Origin: an uncultured Bacteroidales bacterium
Lineage (GTDB): Bacteria; Bacteroidota; Bacteroidia; Bacteroidales; F082
Direction: 5' to 3'
Assembly: GCA_947166105.1 (NCBI GenBank)
Contig: CAMVCZ010000021.1
Coordinates: forward strand, 1-54,699
DNA length: 54,699 nt
Program-made: the position numbers and the translations under genes
In this document: in pieces, positions 25,619 to 35,056 of the stretch
Layout: each line of letters begins with the position of its first letter
Position numbering within the stretch: the first letter of the stretch is position 1
Notes under the pieces: model-generated
What the model was told of the DNA's origin: nothing
The model's input: only the letters and a program-made list of their open reading frames with translations
The model's database searches: none

Positions 25619-27250
25619 TCACAATTTCGGTCCAGCAGCCACCAATGCCTTGCCAGCGTCATTCGTTGTGAACTTCTCGAAGTTCTTGATGAAGCGCGAG
25701 GAGAGGTCTTTGGCCTTCTCTTCCCAAGCGTTCTTGTCGGCGTAGGTGTCGCGCGGGTCGAGGATGTTCGGGTCGACGCCGGGCAATGCGGTCGGCACTT
25801 CGAAGTTGAAGTACGGGATCATCTTGGTCGGGGTCTTCTCGATGCTGCCATCGAGGATGGCGTCGATGATGCCTCGTGTGTCGCGGATGGAGATGCGCTT
25901 GCCCGTTCCGTTCCAGCCGGTGTTCACCAAATAAGCCTTGGCGCCGCTCTGTTCCATACGCTTCACGAGCTCTTCGGCGTACTTGGTCGGGTGCAGCTCA
26001 AGGAAGGCTTGGCCGAAGCAGGCACTGAAGGTCGGCGTAGGCTCTGTGATGCCGCGCTCGGTACCGGCCAACTTGGCGGTGAAGCCGCTCAGGAAGTAGT
26101 ACTTGCACTGTTCGGGTGTCAGGATGCTGACGGGAGGCAGCACACCGAAAGCATCGGCACTGAGGAAGATGACGTTCTTGGCGGCGGGACCCGACGAAAC
26201 GGGACGCACGTTCTTCACAATCTTCTCAATGTGCTCGATAGGGTAGGAGACGCGGGTGTTTTCGGTCACGCTCTTGTCCTTGAAGTCGATTTTGCCGTTG
26301 GCATCGACGGTGACGTTTTCCAGAAGTGCGTCGCGCTTGATGGCGTTGTAGATGTCAGGCTCGCTTTCCTTGTCAAGATTGATGACCTTGGCATAGCAGC
26401 CGCCTTCGAAGTTGAACACGCCTTCGTCGTCCCAGCCGTGCTCGTCGTCGCCGATGAGCAGACGTTTCGGGTCGGTCGAAAGGGTGGTTTTGCCCGTGCC
26501 GCTCAAGCCGAAGAAGATGGCGGTGTTTTCGCCCTTCATGTCGGTGTTGGCGGAGCAGTGCATGGCGGCGATGCCTTGCAGCGGCAGGTAATAGTTCATC
26601 ATCGAGAACATGCCTTTCTTCATCTCGCCACCGTACCAAGTGTTCAGAATCACTTGCTCGCGCGAAGTCACGTTGAAGGCCACGCAAGTGTCGCTGTTCA
26701 GGCCGAGTTCCTTGTAGTTCTCGACCTTGGCTTTCGAGGCGGTGTAGACGGTGAAGTTGGGCATGAAGTCGGCCAGTTCCTCAGCCGTGGGCTTGATGAA
26801 CATGTTGAGCACGAAATGGGCTTGCCATGCCACTTCCATGATGAAACGGACGGCCATACGGGTGTCCTTGTTGGCACCGCAGAAGGCATCCACCACATAA
26901 AGGTTCTTGCCACTGAGTTGTTTCTTGGCAAGGTCTTTCACTTGAGCCCAGACTTCTTCGCTCATCGGGTGGTTGTCGTTCTTGTAGCCCTCGGTGGTCC
27001 ACCAAACGGTGTCCTTCGACTTGGCGTCCATCACGATGTATTTGTCCTTGGGCGAGCGGCCGGTGTAGATGCCCGTCATCACGTTGACGGCGTTGAGTTC
27101 GGTCAATACGCCTTTGTCGTAACCCGTCAGGGCGGGGTTCATCTCGTCCTTGAAGAGTTGTTCGTAGCTTGGGTTATAATAAATTTCCTTTGCGCCGGTG
27201 ATGCCGTATTCGGCCAAAGCGGCTTTGATTTCTTCGATGTTTTTTGCCAT
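25619..27250 (-). CDS. pckA: Phosphoenolpyruvate carboxykinase (ATP)
   Basis: The 543-residue enzyme interconverts oxaloacetate and phosphoenolpyruvate using ATP/ADP; in gut Bacteroidales it mainly runs in the CO2-fixing direction toward succinate. The kinase P-loop is [11 protein letters not shown] (246-256), followed by LIGDDEHGW for metal binding; [11 protein letters not shown] and the conserved HCSANTD are present. ATG 27250 gives the usual family start ([10 protein letters not shown]); ten further in-frame codons upstream are open but fall in the leader. A -7 box TACCTTTG lies 27 bases upstream. The long antisense frame over this gene is a shadow. Confidence 0.96.
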   Translation of the reverse strand: MAKNIEEIKAALAEYGITGAKEIYYNPSYEQLFKDEMNPALTGYDKGVLTELNAVNVMTGIYTGRSPKDKYIVMDAKSKDTVWWTTEGYKNDNHPMSEEVWAQVKDLAKKQLSGKNLYVVDAFCGANKDTRMAVRFIMEVAWQAHFVLNMFIKPTAEELADFMPNFTVYTASKAKVENYKELGLNSDTCVAFNVTSREQVILNTWYGGEMKKGMFSMMNYYLPLQGIAAMHCSANTDMKGENTAIFFGLSGTGKTTLSTDPKRLLIGDDEHGWDDEGVFNFEGGCYAKVINLDKESEPDIYNAIKRDALLENVTVDANGKIDFKDKSVTENTRVSYPIEHIEKIVKNVRPVSSGPAAKNVIFLSADAFGVLPPVSILTPEQCKYYFLSGFTAKLAGTERGITEPTPTFSACFGQAFLELHPTKYAEELVKRMEQSGAKAYLVNTGWNGTGKRISIRDTRGIIDAILDGSIEKTPTKMIPYFNFEVPTALPGVDPNILDPRDTYADKNAWEEKAKDLSSRFIKNFEKFTTNDAGKALVAAGPKL

Positions 27251-27277
27251 AATTGTTAGTTTAGTTGAAATGATGCG

Positions 27278-27285
27278 CAAAGGTA
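27278..27285 (-). promoter_or_regulatory. -7 promoter element of pckA
   Basis: TACCTTTG on the minus strand, 27 bases before ATG 27250. No good -33 box is seen. It is divergent from the promoter at 27345-27375. Confidence 0.6.
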
Positions 27286-27344
27286 GGGATTATTTCTTTT
27301 TGTTAAAGTGGAAAGAATGATTTTGTTTGGTTTTTCTACAAGAT

Positions 27345-27375
27345 TTTGTGTTGTCGTGATAAAAGTGTAACTTTG
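27345..27375 (+). promoter_or_regulatory. Bacteroides-type promoter of the AlbA-like gene
   Basis: TTTG (27345-27348), 19-base spacer, TAACTTTG (27368-27375), followed by CAGC as in other promoters here. The leader to ATG 27403 is about 23 bases. Confidence 0.75.
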
Positions 27376-27402
27376 CAGCATTGAATCCGAGGTTTTGAAG
27401 AT

Positions 27403-28992
27403 ATGAATATAGGCGAAATAAGAGCACTGCTCAACGACATTGAAAGTGATCGTGTGGAACGCACCATATCAACCACGAACACTGACAAGTTCGGCCAGGC
27501 GATATGCGCTTTTGCCAACGATTTACCTGACTACAGACAAGCAGGTTATCTGTTTTTAGGTGTTGAGGATGATGGAACGGTGAAAGGAATTGACGTAACG
27601 GATGATTTGCTGAAAAATGTTGCAGCCATTCGTACTGACGGCAATATCCAACCGCAACCGTCGATGACGGTGGAGAAGGAGGCTATGCCAGAGGGCGATA
27701 TCGTGATGGTGAGAGTGGAACCGGCTTCGTTTCCTCCGGTCAGGTACAAAGGGCGCATTTGGATTCGCATTGGCCTGCGACGCGGCGTGGCCAGCGAAAA
27801 CGACGAGCGTCTACTGATGGAGAAACGCAGAACGAATGTGACCTCATTCGATGCCTCGCCTTGCCTGAATGCAACTATCGATGACTTGGACTTGCAAAAG
27901 TTCAAGCATGTATTCCTGCCAAAGGCGATGACTGACGATGAATTGGAAGAAGACAAGCGTGATGTGAAACTGCAACTGAGCGGTTTCGGATTCTTCGACA
28001 CACGTTACGATTGCCCTACCAATGCGGGTATGTTGCTTTTCGCCAAAAACTTGCGCAGGTTTATCCCTGGGGCATATATCCAATATGTGCGTTTTGCAGG
28101 AAAGGATCGTGCAGGTGAGATTTTGACCGAACATGAGTTTAAGGACAACCTTTGTGTGACGCTGTTCGAATTGGATACATTTGTTGAGACAACTATTGCC
28201 AATCGCAGGCCGATACCAGTGAGTTCCACGCGCGAAGACCCATTTGTTGACTATCCTTATTGGGCCACCCGAGAGTTGTTGATGAACGCCATCTGTCACC
28301 GCGACTATCAGAGCAATGGTCCGATACAATTCTATCAGTATGACGACCGCATTGAGATCATGAACCATGGTGGCCTGTATGGTAGGGCCAATGTCCAGAA
28401 TTTCCCCAACGTGAACGATTACAGAAACATCGTATTGGCAGAAGCAATGAAGGTTCTGGGGTTTGTGAATAGGCATAGCCGTGGAGTGCTGCGGGTTCAG
28501 AAAGAATTGATGGCCAACGAGAATGGTGAGGCAATATTCGATTTTGGCTACCAGACAGCAATTGTGGTGAGGGAGATGAAGTCACCGCGAGGTGAACAGG
28601 CAATACGCGAGGCAATCGCTCAAGGCTTTATGACTGAAAAAGGCGAAAACCAGACCACTTTAGTTGTCTCTGATGGTCACGAAAATGGTCACGAAAATGG
28701 TTATGAGAACGAAAAGGGGCTAGAAAAACCGTCAAAAAAACCGTCAAAAAAACCGTCAAAAAAACCGTCAAAAAAACCGTCAGAAATAAAGGTTTCCAAG
28801 TTTCCTGCGCCCATAGTGGAGGAAGTTTATAAGGCGATAAAACTGAACCGAAAAGCAAAATACTCATGGCTTCAAGATAATCTTGGAGTCAGTGAGAGTA
28901 CCATCTTACGAGCCATCAGTGACTTGAAGGAACTGGGCTATATCAGCAAGGAGCATTCAAAGGTGAAAGGCGAATGGCAGTTGCTGAAATGA
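27403..28992 (+). CDS. AlbA_2/Schlafen-type ATP-binding regulator with wHTH tail
   Basis: The 529-residue protein has an N-terminal AlbA_2-like domain (GYLFLGVEDDGTVKGID near 48-64, then VRYKGRIWIRIG), followed by a RecG-C/HATPase-like module with ELLMNAICHRDY and the ATP-site-like RIEIMNHGG. A low-complexity linker follows, with three GHEN/GYEN repeats and five KPS repeats encoded by 12-bp tandem units. The final 70 residues look like a winged helix (DNLGVSESTILRAISDL). Such proteins are treated as DNA-binding regulators, but targets are unknown. It is divergent from pckA and has its own canonical promoter. Confidence 0.8.
   Translation: MNIGEIRALLNDIESDRVERTISTTNTDKFGQAICAFANDLPDYRQAGYLFLGVEDDGTVKGIDVTDDLLKNVAAIRTDGNIQPQPSMTVEKEAMPEGDIVMVRVEPASFPPVRYKGRIWIRIGLRRGVASENDERLLMEKRRTNVTSFDASPCLNATIDDLDLQKFKHVFLPKAMTDDELEEDKRDVKLQLSGFGFFDTRYDCPTNAGMLLFAKNLRRFIPGAYIQYVRFAGKDRAGEILTEHEFKDNLCVTLFELDTFVETTIANRRPIPVSSTREDPFVDYPYWATRELLMNAICHRDYQSNGPIQFYQYDDRIEIMNHGGLYGRANVQNFPNVNDYRNIVLAEAMKVLGFVNRHSRGVLRVQKELMANENGEAIFDFGYQTAIVVREMKSPRGEQAIREAIAQGFMTEKGENQTTLVVSDGHENGHENGYENEKGLEKPSKKPSKKPSKKPSKKPSEIKVSKFPAPIVEEVYKAIKLNRKAKYSWLQDNLGVSESTILRAISDLKELGYISKEHSKVKGEWQLLK
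28729..28781 (+). repeat. 12-bp in-frame microsatellite (KPSK repeats)
   Basis: CCGTC starts at 28729, 28741, 28753, 28765 and 28777, an exact 12-bp period. It encodes KPSK units between the ATPase-like and wHTH parts. Just before it, GHEN/GYEN codons (about 28675-28710) also repeat every 12 bp. Copy number changes would alter linker length without a frameshift. Confidence 0.9.
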
Positions 28993-29055
28993 CAAATTTT
29001 TACCCGCTCGGATGATGCAAACCCTGTAGAATTCGATTCGAATAGAAAAAATCCT

Positions 29056-29063
29056 TACCTTTG
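29056..29063 (+). promoter_or_regulatory. -7 promoter element of the cleaved-adhesin gene
   Basis: TACCTTTG followed by GCAGCCC, about 50 bases before ATG 29120. Confidence 0.6.
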
Positions 29064-29119
29064 CAGCCCTTTTCACAAAGGAATTAACATATTTAATTAT
29101 TAACCATAACACGATCTCG

Positions 29120-31804
29120 ATGAGAAAGATTTTACTGCCATTCCTCGCAATGGCATTATTGATGGCCGCTCCTTTTGGAGCGACGGCCCAACAGGGCATT
29201 GAAAACTATGTGTCGGCCTCCGGCTATGTGATTTACTGTGCGCCCGGTTATTATTCCCCCGACGGAGCCTATTCCTGGAACTTTGAACAAGACTTCGAGG
29301 AAGGCCGCATCCTCGACTGGACCCTCATCGATGCCGACGGCGACAGCCACAACTGGCAACTGCCTTTGGCAAGCGGTATGGGCTTTGGCAATTCGGATGG
29401 TATGTTGGTGTCGTATTCCTACGACAACACAACCACTTCGCCGCTTACGCCCAACAATTTCATGGTTTCGCCCCGCTTGATCTTGCCTTCGGTAGGCGGT
29501 ATCATCAGTTTCTGGGCTTGCGCTATGGATGAGCAATATTGCGCTGAGCATTTTGCAATGGCCATCTCCACGACGGTCAACAATGACCCGATGGCTTTCA
29601 CCACCTTGCAGGAATGGACTTTGTCTGCCAAAGACCAAGGAAACCGTCAGGGCACTTGGCGCCAGTATACAGTTGACCTTTCCGCTTATGCTGGTCAGGA
29701 GGTCTTTCTCGCTATTCGTCACTTCAACTGCACCGACATGTTCGCCATCTGCGTTGACGACATATTTATCGGCGATGAAAACGCTTCTTCTTTGATGGGC
29801 TGTGACATCGTTCTCGACGGCCAGACAGTGGCTACCAACCAACTCGGTACCCATTATCATTTGAATACCAATGGCTTCGCTGATGGCTCAAACCACACGA
29901 CCACCATTCGTGCCCATTACGCAAATGGCGCAACGCTTGAAAGCGAATACGCTTGGATTTACCGTTCAAGCAACCATTTCCAAGGCTCTCCCACGGGATT
30001 GCAAGCCGAAAGCGATGGCAATCGGGTGCAACTTTCGTGGACATTGCCAACGATGTCGGCTCCATTCCCCATCGAAGGACTGTTTTACGACTTCGCAGAC
30101 AGCACTTTGATGGACCTCACCCTCATCGATGCCAACAATGACGGACAGAACTTCCGCGTGTATCCTTGGAGCGGCTACGGCGGCGGCATTGGCCTGCGTT
30201 CCTTCTCGTGGATGAATGGCCCGGGTGCGCTCAATCCCGACAATTTCATTGTCACGCCGCGACTGACGCCCACCGAAAACGGACGCATTTCCTTTATGGC
30301 CTGCGATGCCGATATGCCCGGCATTGCCCCTGACCCTGAGCATTTTGGCGTGGCCGTTTCCACTTCGGGCAACACCAATCCCGCCGATTTCACCATGATT
30401 CAGGAATGGAACAGCACGGGTTCTTATACCGAGTATTCCGTCGACCTTTCGGCCTACGCCGGACAGCAAATCTATGTGGCCATCCGCCACTTCAACACCA
30501 CGGGCGAGACCTATTTCCTCTGCGTCGACGACATCAAGGTTGAAGGCGTTCAGGCCGAGGTGACGCGCCCCGCCATCGGTGCCTTGGTTTATGCCAACGG
30601 CGAGCTGCTGGCCACCCTCAACCATGGTGAGACTTCTTTCTCGCATGACGTAAACCGCTACACTTCCGAGTATTGTATCCGCATCATCCAAGACGGTGCC
30701 AAAGAAACGGGCGACTATTACGCCCTTGCCGCACCGCAATGTGCCGAGGTCGAGGTGAATTGCTTGGCTCCGAAGAACTTGGCGGCTGAATGGGACGGCC
30801 AAAAGGTGATTCTCACTTGGGAACGCGAGATTTTCACCGACTTTGAGGACGACCCCGATGGCTGGACTTTCCTCGATGCCGATGGCGATGGCTTTGTTTT
30901 CGGAATTTACGCCGCAGGTGGCATGAATCCCGATGGTAGCGTGAACAACACGGGCACCAATGCCTCACTGACCTCGTTCTCATATAATAATAATTACGGT
31001 GCGCTTCACCCTGACAATTACGCTTTTATGTCCAAAGTCAAGGTGCTGCCCAATGCCAAGATGACCTTCTATGCCGCTGGTTTTGACCCTGCTTATCCTA
31101 CCGAGCATTTCGGCGTGGCCGTGGCTTCGGCTGACGGGCTGAATGTGGCCACCATCGCCGAATGGGAATCAAGGCATCCTTACCAATCCTATTCCGTTGA
31201 CTTGTCGGCTTATGCCGGACAAGAAATCTACCTCGGTTTCCGCCATTTTACCACAGTGTCCAACTATGCCCTCTGCATCGACAATATCACCGTGACCAAT
31301 GCGGTGTGGGCCGGCACTTCGAGCGAAACGCTTTGGTACAATGTCTACCGCTCCATAAACGGCAGCAATTACGAGTTGATTGGCGTGGCCGATGGCAATG
31401 CCGTGAGTTTCGACGACAATGACATCAACGCAGTCAATTTCTATTATCAAGTGACGGCGGTCAATTCCGTTGTGGGTGGCACTTGCGAATCGGAGCCCGC
31501 CATGTCCGTTGACGGCATCCACAACTTTGTGACCGTGACCACTGACGGCTTGGACGAAAACGGCGAAAGTGTCAGCGTCTATCCCAATCCGGCTCGTGCC
31601 CGATTGACCATTGAGGCTGAAGGTTTGAGGCAGGTCACCTTAATTAATTTGCAGGGTCAAATCGTTTACGATGCCATCGCCGAAGGCAACCAAACCAACA
31701 TCGACCTTGCCGGCTTTGTGGCGGGATTGTATATGCTGCGCATAGACACGGAAAATGGTGTCGTTTCAAGACAAGTTTCGGTTGTGAAACAACCTGATTT
31801 TTAG
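29120..31804 (+). CDS. T9SS-secreted protein with three cleaved-adhesin (choice-of-anchor J) modules
   Basis: The 894-residue protein has a signal peptide ending at GATAQ (24). Three homologous modules follow (about 53-215, 318-470, 567-730), each with an F-(E/A)-D start, DWTLIDADGDSHNW-type motif, SP/P-N landmark and a (V/S)VDLSAYAGQ(E/Q) stretch. They resemble the repeated haemagglutinin/adhesin domains of Porphyromonas gingipains and HagA. Fibronectin-like linkers separate them. The C terminus (about 817-894; SVYPNPARARLTIE... GLYMLRIDT) is a type A T9SS sorting domain, so the protein should be exported and attached to the surface. No protease domain is present; binding to host or plant polymers is inference. 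Confidence 0.88.
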   Translation: MRKILLPFLAMALLMAAPFGATAQQGIENYVSASGYVIYCAPGYYSPDGAYSWNFEQDFEEGRILDWTLIDADGDSHNWQLPLASGMGFGNSDGMLVSYSYDNTTTSPLTPNNFMVSPRLILPSVGGIISFWACAMDEQYCAEHFAMAISTTVNNDPMAFTTLQEWTLSAKDQGNRQGTWRQYTVDLSAYAGQEVFLAIRHFNCTDMFAICVDDIFIGDENASSLMGCDIVLDGQTVATNQLGTHYHLNTNGFADGSNHTTTIRAHYANGATLESEYAWIYRSSNHFQGSPTGLQAESDGNRVQLSWTLPTMSAPFPIEGLFYDFADSTLMDLTLIDANNDGQNFRVYPWSGYGGGIGLRSFSWMNGPGALNPDNFIVTPRLTPTENGRISFMACDADMPGIAPDPEHFGVAVSTSGNTNPADFTMIQEWNSTGSYTEYSVDLSAYAGQQIYVAIRHFNTTGETYFLCVDDIKVEGVQAEVTRPAIGALVYANGELLATLNHGETSFSHDVNRYTSEYCIRIIQDGAKETGDYYALAAPQCAEVEVNCLAPKNLAAEWDGQKVILTWEREIFTDFEDDPDGWTFLDADGDGFVFGIYAAGGMNPDGSVNNTGTNASLTSFSYNNNYGALHPDNYAFMSKVKVLPNAKMTFYAAGFDPAYPTEHFGVAVASADGLNVATIAEWESRHPYQSYSVDLSAYAGQEIYLGFRHFTTVSNYALCIDNITVTNAVWAGTSSETLWYNVYRSINGSNYELIGVADGNAVSFDDNDINAVNFYYQVTAVNSVVGGTCESEPAMSVDGIHNFVTVTTDGLDENGESVSVYPNPARARLTIEAEGLRQVTLINLQGQIVYDAIAEGNQTNIDLAGFVAGLYMLRIDTENGVVSRQVSVVKQPDF

Positions 31805-31811
31805 GTTTGTA

Positions 31812-31834
31812 CGGCTGTCGTATTACGGCAGCCG
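31812..31834. repeat. GGCTGNC...GGCAGCC hairpin element
   Basis: A 10-bp stem with one G-U pair and a 3-base loop, just after the adhesin stop. It is a relative of the hairpins at 12554 and 31851. Confidence 0.7.
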
Positions 31835-31850
31835 CATTGAAAACACAGAT

Positions 31851-31875
31851 AGGGCTGCCACAATGTGGCAGCCCT
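31851..31875. terminator. Hairpin terminator between convergent genes
   Basis: A perfect 11-bp stem AGGGCTGCCAC/GTGGCAGCCCT with a 3-base loop, followed six bases later by a T run. It lies between the adhesin gene and convergent msrA. It belongs to the same hairpin family as 12554 and 31812. Confidence 0.65.
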
Positions 31876-31884
31876 AAATGTTTT

Positions 31885-32364
31885 TTAGAAAATCTTCGTA
31901 TAGATGTGACATTCAGGCGTTTCCTGTCTTTCGTCTAAGTAGTTTTGATGGTAGTCCTCGGCAGGGTAGAAGGGCATGGCTTGACGAATCTGTGTGGCAG
32001 GATGATAGCCCATCTGCGTCAGTTCGCCAAAAACTTTTATGGCGGTGTCGCGTTCCTCAGTATTGTTGAACCAAATGGCGGAAAGATATTGTGTGCCGAT
32101 GTCGATGCCTTGTCCGTCGGCTTGCTCAAAGTTGTGGATTTCAAAGAAATAGCGCACCAAGGCTTCGTAGGAAACCATTTCGGGGTCGTATTCCACTTCG
32201 ATGGTTTCCAAATGCCCTGTGGTGCCAGTTTTCACTTGTTTGTAACTCGGGTTCTCGATTTCGCCGCCCATGAATCCGACGGTGGTTTTCGTCACGCCTT
32301 TGAGCCGCTTGAAGTAATACTCCACGCCCCAAAAGCATCCAGCAGAGAAATAGGCTTTTGACAT
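31885..32364 (-). CDS. msrA: Peptide methionine sulfoxide reductase A
   Basis: The 159-residue cytoplasmic enzyme reduces methionine-S-sulfoxide in proteins. The active-site motif GCFWG has its catalytic Cys10; EVEYDPEMVSYE and ADGQGIDIGTQYLSAIW are family regions. It lacks a fused MsrB. Its start lies one base after the stop of the C10 peptidase gene, so it is probably the last gene of that operon. Confidence 0.95.
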   Translation of the reverse strand: MSKAYFSAGCFWGVEYYFKRLKGVTKTTVGFMGGEIENPSYKQVKTGTTGHLETIEVEYDPEMVSYEALVRYFFEIHNFEQADGQGIDIGTQYLSAIWFNNTEERDTAIKVFGELTQMGYHPATQIRQAMPFYPAEDYHQNYLDERQETPECHIYTKIF

Positions 32365-32365
32365 T

Positions 32366-35008
32366 TTATTCCTTTAGTATTTTGATGACACTTTTACTTC
32401 CGTTTCTATCGCTGACAATCAAGAAATAAACACCTTTTTCGAGATTGCCCATATCGATTGTTTCAACCTTTTCGGCAGTCAAAACAATTTGCCCTAACAG
32501 GTTGCGGATTTCCACATTTTCAATCCCTTCGGCCTCAATGTGCAACGTGCTTGAAGTTGGATTGGGCCAAACATTGATTTCTGCTTCCTTTTGCTCGGTT
32601 GTTCCGGTCAAGATGTTGAGTGTCAATCCGATGACGCTGTCGCAGTCGGAGCCGTTGAGGACAGCGGTGTAGTAGCCCGGTTCGTTCAGGTATCTCCCAT
32701 GGAAATAATAGTTTCCGTAAGATGCTTCTTCAATGTTGGTGAGCGAGGCGCAACTCTCGTAGGCTCCAATTTCCACTCGGCCTTTTTGGATGCGCGGGTT
32801 GCCCGCGATGTCGATGGCACCAAGCCCGGTCGTGTTTGGCTTGCCTGAATTAAGGCAAATGCTGCGCGGATGCAGGCTCCAATTCTCGTTGTGATAGTCG
32901 GCACCAGCACCTTCGGCGGGATGGGCGAAGCGGACGAAAACACCTGGCTCTTCGCCATCGTGCTCAACGGGAACATTGTAATTCTCCGACCCATTGACGA
33001 TGCCGACGACGGCGCAATGGTCGAAGTCGCTCAACCCTGCAAACTGGTTGGGCAGGCCGTTGGCCACATTGCCCCAAACGATGCAATTGTAGTATTTGTT
33101 GTGGCTGTTTTCGTGATAGATGCCGCCGATGCTTTCCGTGGCCAAGTTCATCACGAAGTCGCAGTTGTAAGCCGTGAACTGGCCTCGGGCGTACATGCCG
33201 CCGGCGTTGTTGGCCGTGTTGTTGCTGATGATGCAGTTTTTGAGCGTCGGTTCGGTATTATTATAAAGGTATATGCCGCCGCCCTTGGTCGAGGCGCGGT
33301 TGTTGCTGATGCGGCAGTTGGTGTAGTCGGCACCGATACGGTCGCAAATGCCACCACCCATCGAGGCGGTGTTGTCCATGATGCGGCAGTTGTTCAGCGC
33401 GACATGTGCCGTGCCACCCGTCGAGTTGATGTAAACGCCGCCGCCGTACATCCTGGCTTCATTGTTCACGATGTTGCAGTTCGACAAAGTGACATGATTA
33501 TTCAGGTAAGCCCCTGCACCGCTTCCAATATTTCCGTTTTGGAGGGTGAAGCCGTCCCAAATGGCCATCGAAGCCGAAGTGAAGGCTTGGTCTTGCATCA
33601 GCACACGCCTTGCATTTTGACCGTCAAGGATGGTGGTGTTTTTCTCAAAATCGCGCTGCGAGAGGTCGAAATCGGGGGCTTCGTTGCCCTCGAAACCGCC
33701 ATAAACGCGGTTGCTTGGCGAGATGCGGAAGGCACCCTCGGGGTCGGTGGTGTCGCCGTAATAAGTGCCGGCCTTCACCCAAACCTTGGTGCCACCACCG
33801 CTTGAAAGGTTGGAGGCAAACTCCAATTTGTTGGTGGCGTTGGCCCATGATGAGCCGTCGCCCGTGCCGTTTTCGCTGACATAAATGATGCCGTTTTCAT
33901 CGGCTTGGATGCTGGCAGGGTAGAGGTTCATCACCACGGCCTGACCTTCGTTGAAGCCGTTCACGTCGTATGTGGAATAAAAGCCGTCGCCGCTACCGCT
34001 CCAGCCGAAGTTGAAGTGCATCAGGTCATTGTTGTCGTAGCCGTCGCAAACGAAAGCGTGACCGCTGTCGCCGTTGGCACCTGAATAATACATTGGGTGT
34101 GACTGGTCGAGTTCTGCCTTCAGCATGGTCGTCCATGCCTCATTGGTGTATGTGCTTTTTTGGCGGTATTTTGCGCCGCAATAGCCGAAATAGGAGCGCA
34201 TGGCGGTTTCCACATCCATTGATTGCGCACCGCTGCCCGAAGCGGAATAGTTCATGTTGACACTCACGCCGCAATGGTACATCAGTGTGGCGACGGCATC
34301 GTTATGACTCCAAACATCGTTGGGCATTTGTTCCCAATGGTAGGTGGTGGCGGCAAAATTGGCACTTTGCTCACCATATTGGTTGTGGACATAACTATGC
34401 GAGCCAAAGCCCGTTGAGGGATAATCCCAATATTTCATCACCTGAGCCATAGCGCAAGCCACACAGCCTGCATAAACATGTCCGCAGGGGCCGCCCCACC
34501 AGCCGCCTCCCGAAGTGGCCGGACAATACTCATTGTAATAACAATCCTGATTCCAGCGCGTACTGACCAATGGGTCAACGGTTTGCACCTCGCGTGAGCC
34601 GAAAACGCCTTGTGCGGCTTCTGCCCATTGGCGTTGAATGTCTGCCTCGGGTGCAATGTTGTTGGCAACAGCGAAATCAATCATTTCGGAATAATGCTGA
34701 AGCCATGACGTGAAGTTTTCTGGTGCATCGGTCAAATCGGGGAAATTACCTTGGTCGGACCAGCCCAAAATGGGCGGCAGAACGGCATTGCTTGAAATGA
34801 TGACAAAGCCTTGTGAGCCAATGTTGTAGATGAAGTTCCTTTCGGAGGAAACCAAATCCAAATCTTGACCATCAAAGCCTTTACGCGAAGCGACGAAAGA
34901 ATGTGCGGTCTTTCGTGCTAATGCCTCATCGATCGACTTGGCAGTTTGCGCAAATGTTTGTGATAGAGTAGTGAAAACCAGTAACAAAACGATTGATAGA
35001 TTTTTCAT
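32366..35008 (-). CDS. Secreted C10 cysteine peptidase with beta-helix domain and T9SS tail
   Basis: The 880-residue protein has a signal peptide ending at QTFAQ (21), a Spi-like inhibitory propeptide (to about 140), and a streptopain-type domain. The nucleophile is Cys182 in AGCVACAMAQVMKYW and the partner is His317 in GDSGHAFVCDGYD. From about 375 to 700 a right-handed beta-helix with many Asn-Asn turns (CRIMDNTASMGGGI type) follows, a fusion not typical of streptopain itself. The C-terminal sorting domain (about 811-880, INVWPNPTSSTLHIE) predicts T9SS export. It lies in a minus-strand operon after the acyltransferase (48-base gap) and before msrA (one base). A second C10 peptidase is at 51971. 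Confidence 0.88.
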   Translation of the reverse strand: MKNLSIVLLLVFTTLSQTFAQTAKSIDEALARKTAHSFVASRKGFDGQDLDLVSSERNFIYNIGSQGFVIISSNAVLPPILGWSDQGNFPDLTDAPENFTSWLQHYSEMIDFAVANNIAPEADIQRQWAEAAQGVFGSREVQTVDPLVSTRWNQDCYYNEYCPATSGGGWWGGPCGHVYAGCVACAMAQVMKYWDYPSTGFGSHSYVHNQYGEQSANFAATTYHWEQMPNDVWSHNDAVATLMYHCGVSVNMNYSASGSGAQSMDVETAMRSYFGYCGAKYRQKSTYTNEAWTTMLKAELDQSHPMYYSGANGDSGHAFVCDGYDNNDLMHFNFGWSGSGDGFYSTYDVNGFNEGQAVVMNLYPASIQADENGIIYVSENGTGDGSSWANATNKLEFASNLSSGGGTKVWVKAGTYYGDTTDPEGAFRISPSNRVYGGFEGNEAPDFDLSQRDFEKNTTILDGQNARRVLMQDQAFTSASMAIWDGFTLQNGNIGSGAGAYLNNHVTLSNCNIVNNEARMYGGGVYINSTGGTAHVALNNCRIMDNTASMGGGICDRIGADYTNCRISNNRASTKGGGIYLYNNTEPTLKNCIISNNTANNAGGMYARGQFTAYNCDFVMNLATESIGGIYHENSHNKYYNCIVWGNVANGLPNQFAGLSDFDHCAVVGIVNGSENYNVPVEHDGEEPGVFVRFAHPAEGAGADYHNENWSLHPRSICLNSGKPNTTGLGAIDIAGNPRIQKGRVEIGAYESCASLTNIEEASYGNYYFHGRYLNEPGYYTAVLNGSDCDSVIGLTLNILTGTTEQKEAEINVWPNPTSSTLHIEAEGIENVEIRNLLGQIVLTAEKVETIDMGNLEKGVYFLIVSDRNGSKSVIKILKE

Positions 35009-35056
35009 AGAAAGGTGTTTTTGAATTATGTGGGATATTCGATAGTATTTAAAAGT

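Noticed and set aside
25413..25745. Short ORFs through the 33-bp repeats (both strands) with 11-residue repeats
   Set aside because: The period is a multiple of three, so frames stay open by chance. The region carries a well-formed promoter and one ORF runs antisense into pckA.
25991..27259. 422-codon antisense frame over pckA
   Set aside because: pckA has full family motifs on the other strand; the antisense frame reflects codon bias.
32870..33805. 311-codon antisense frame over the C10 peptidase
   Set aside because: It is a shadow of the beta-helix coding region and has no recognisable protein features.
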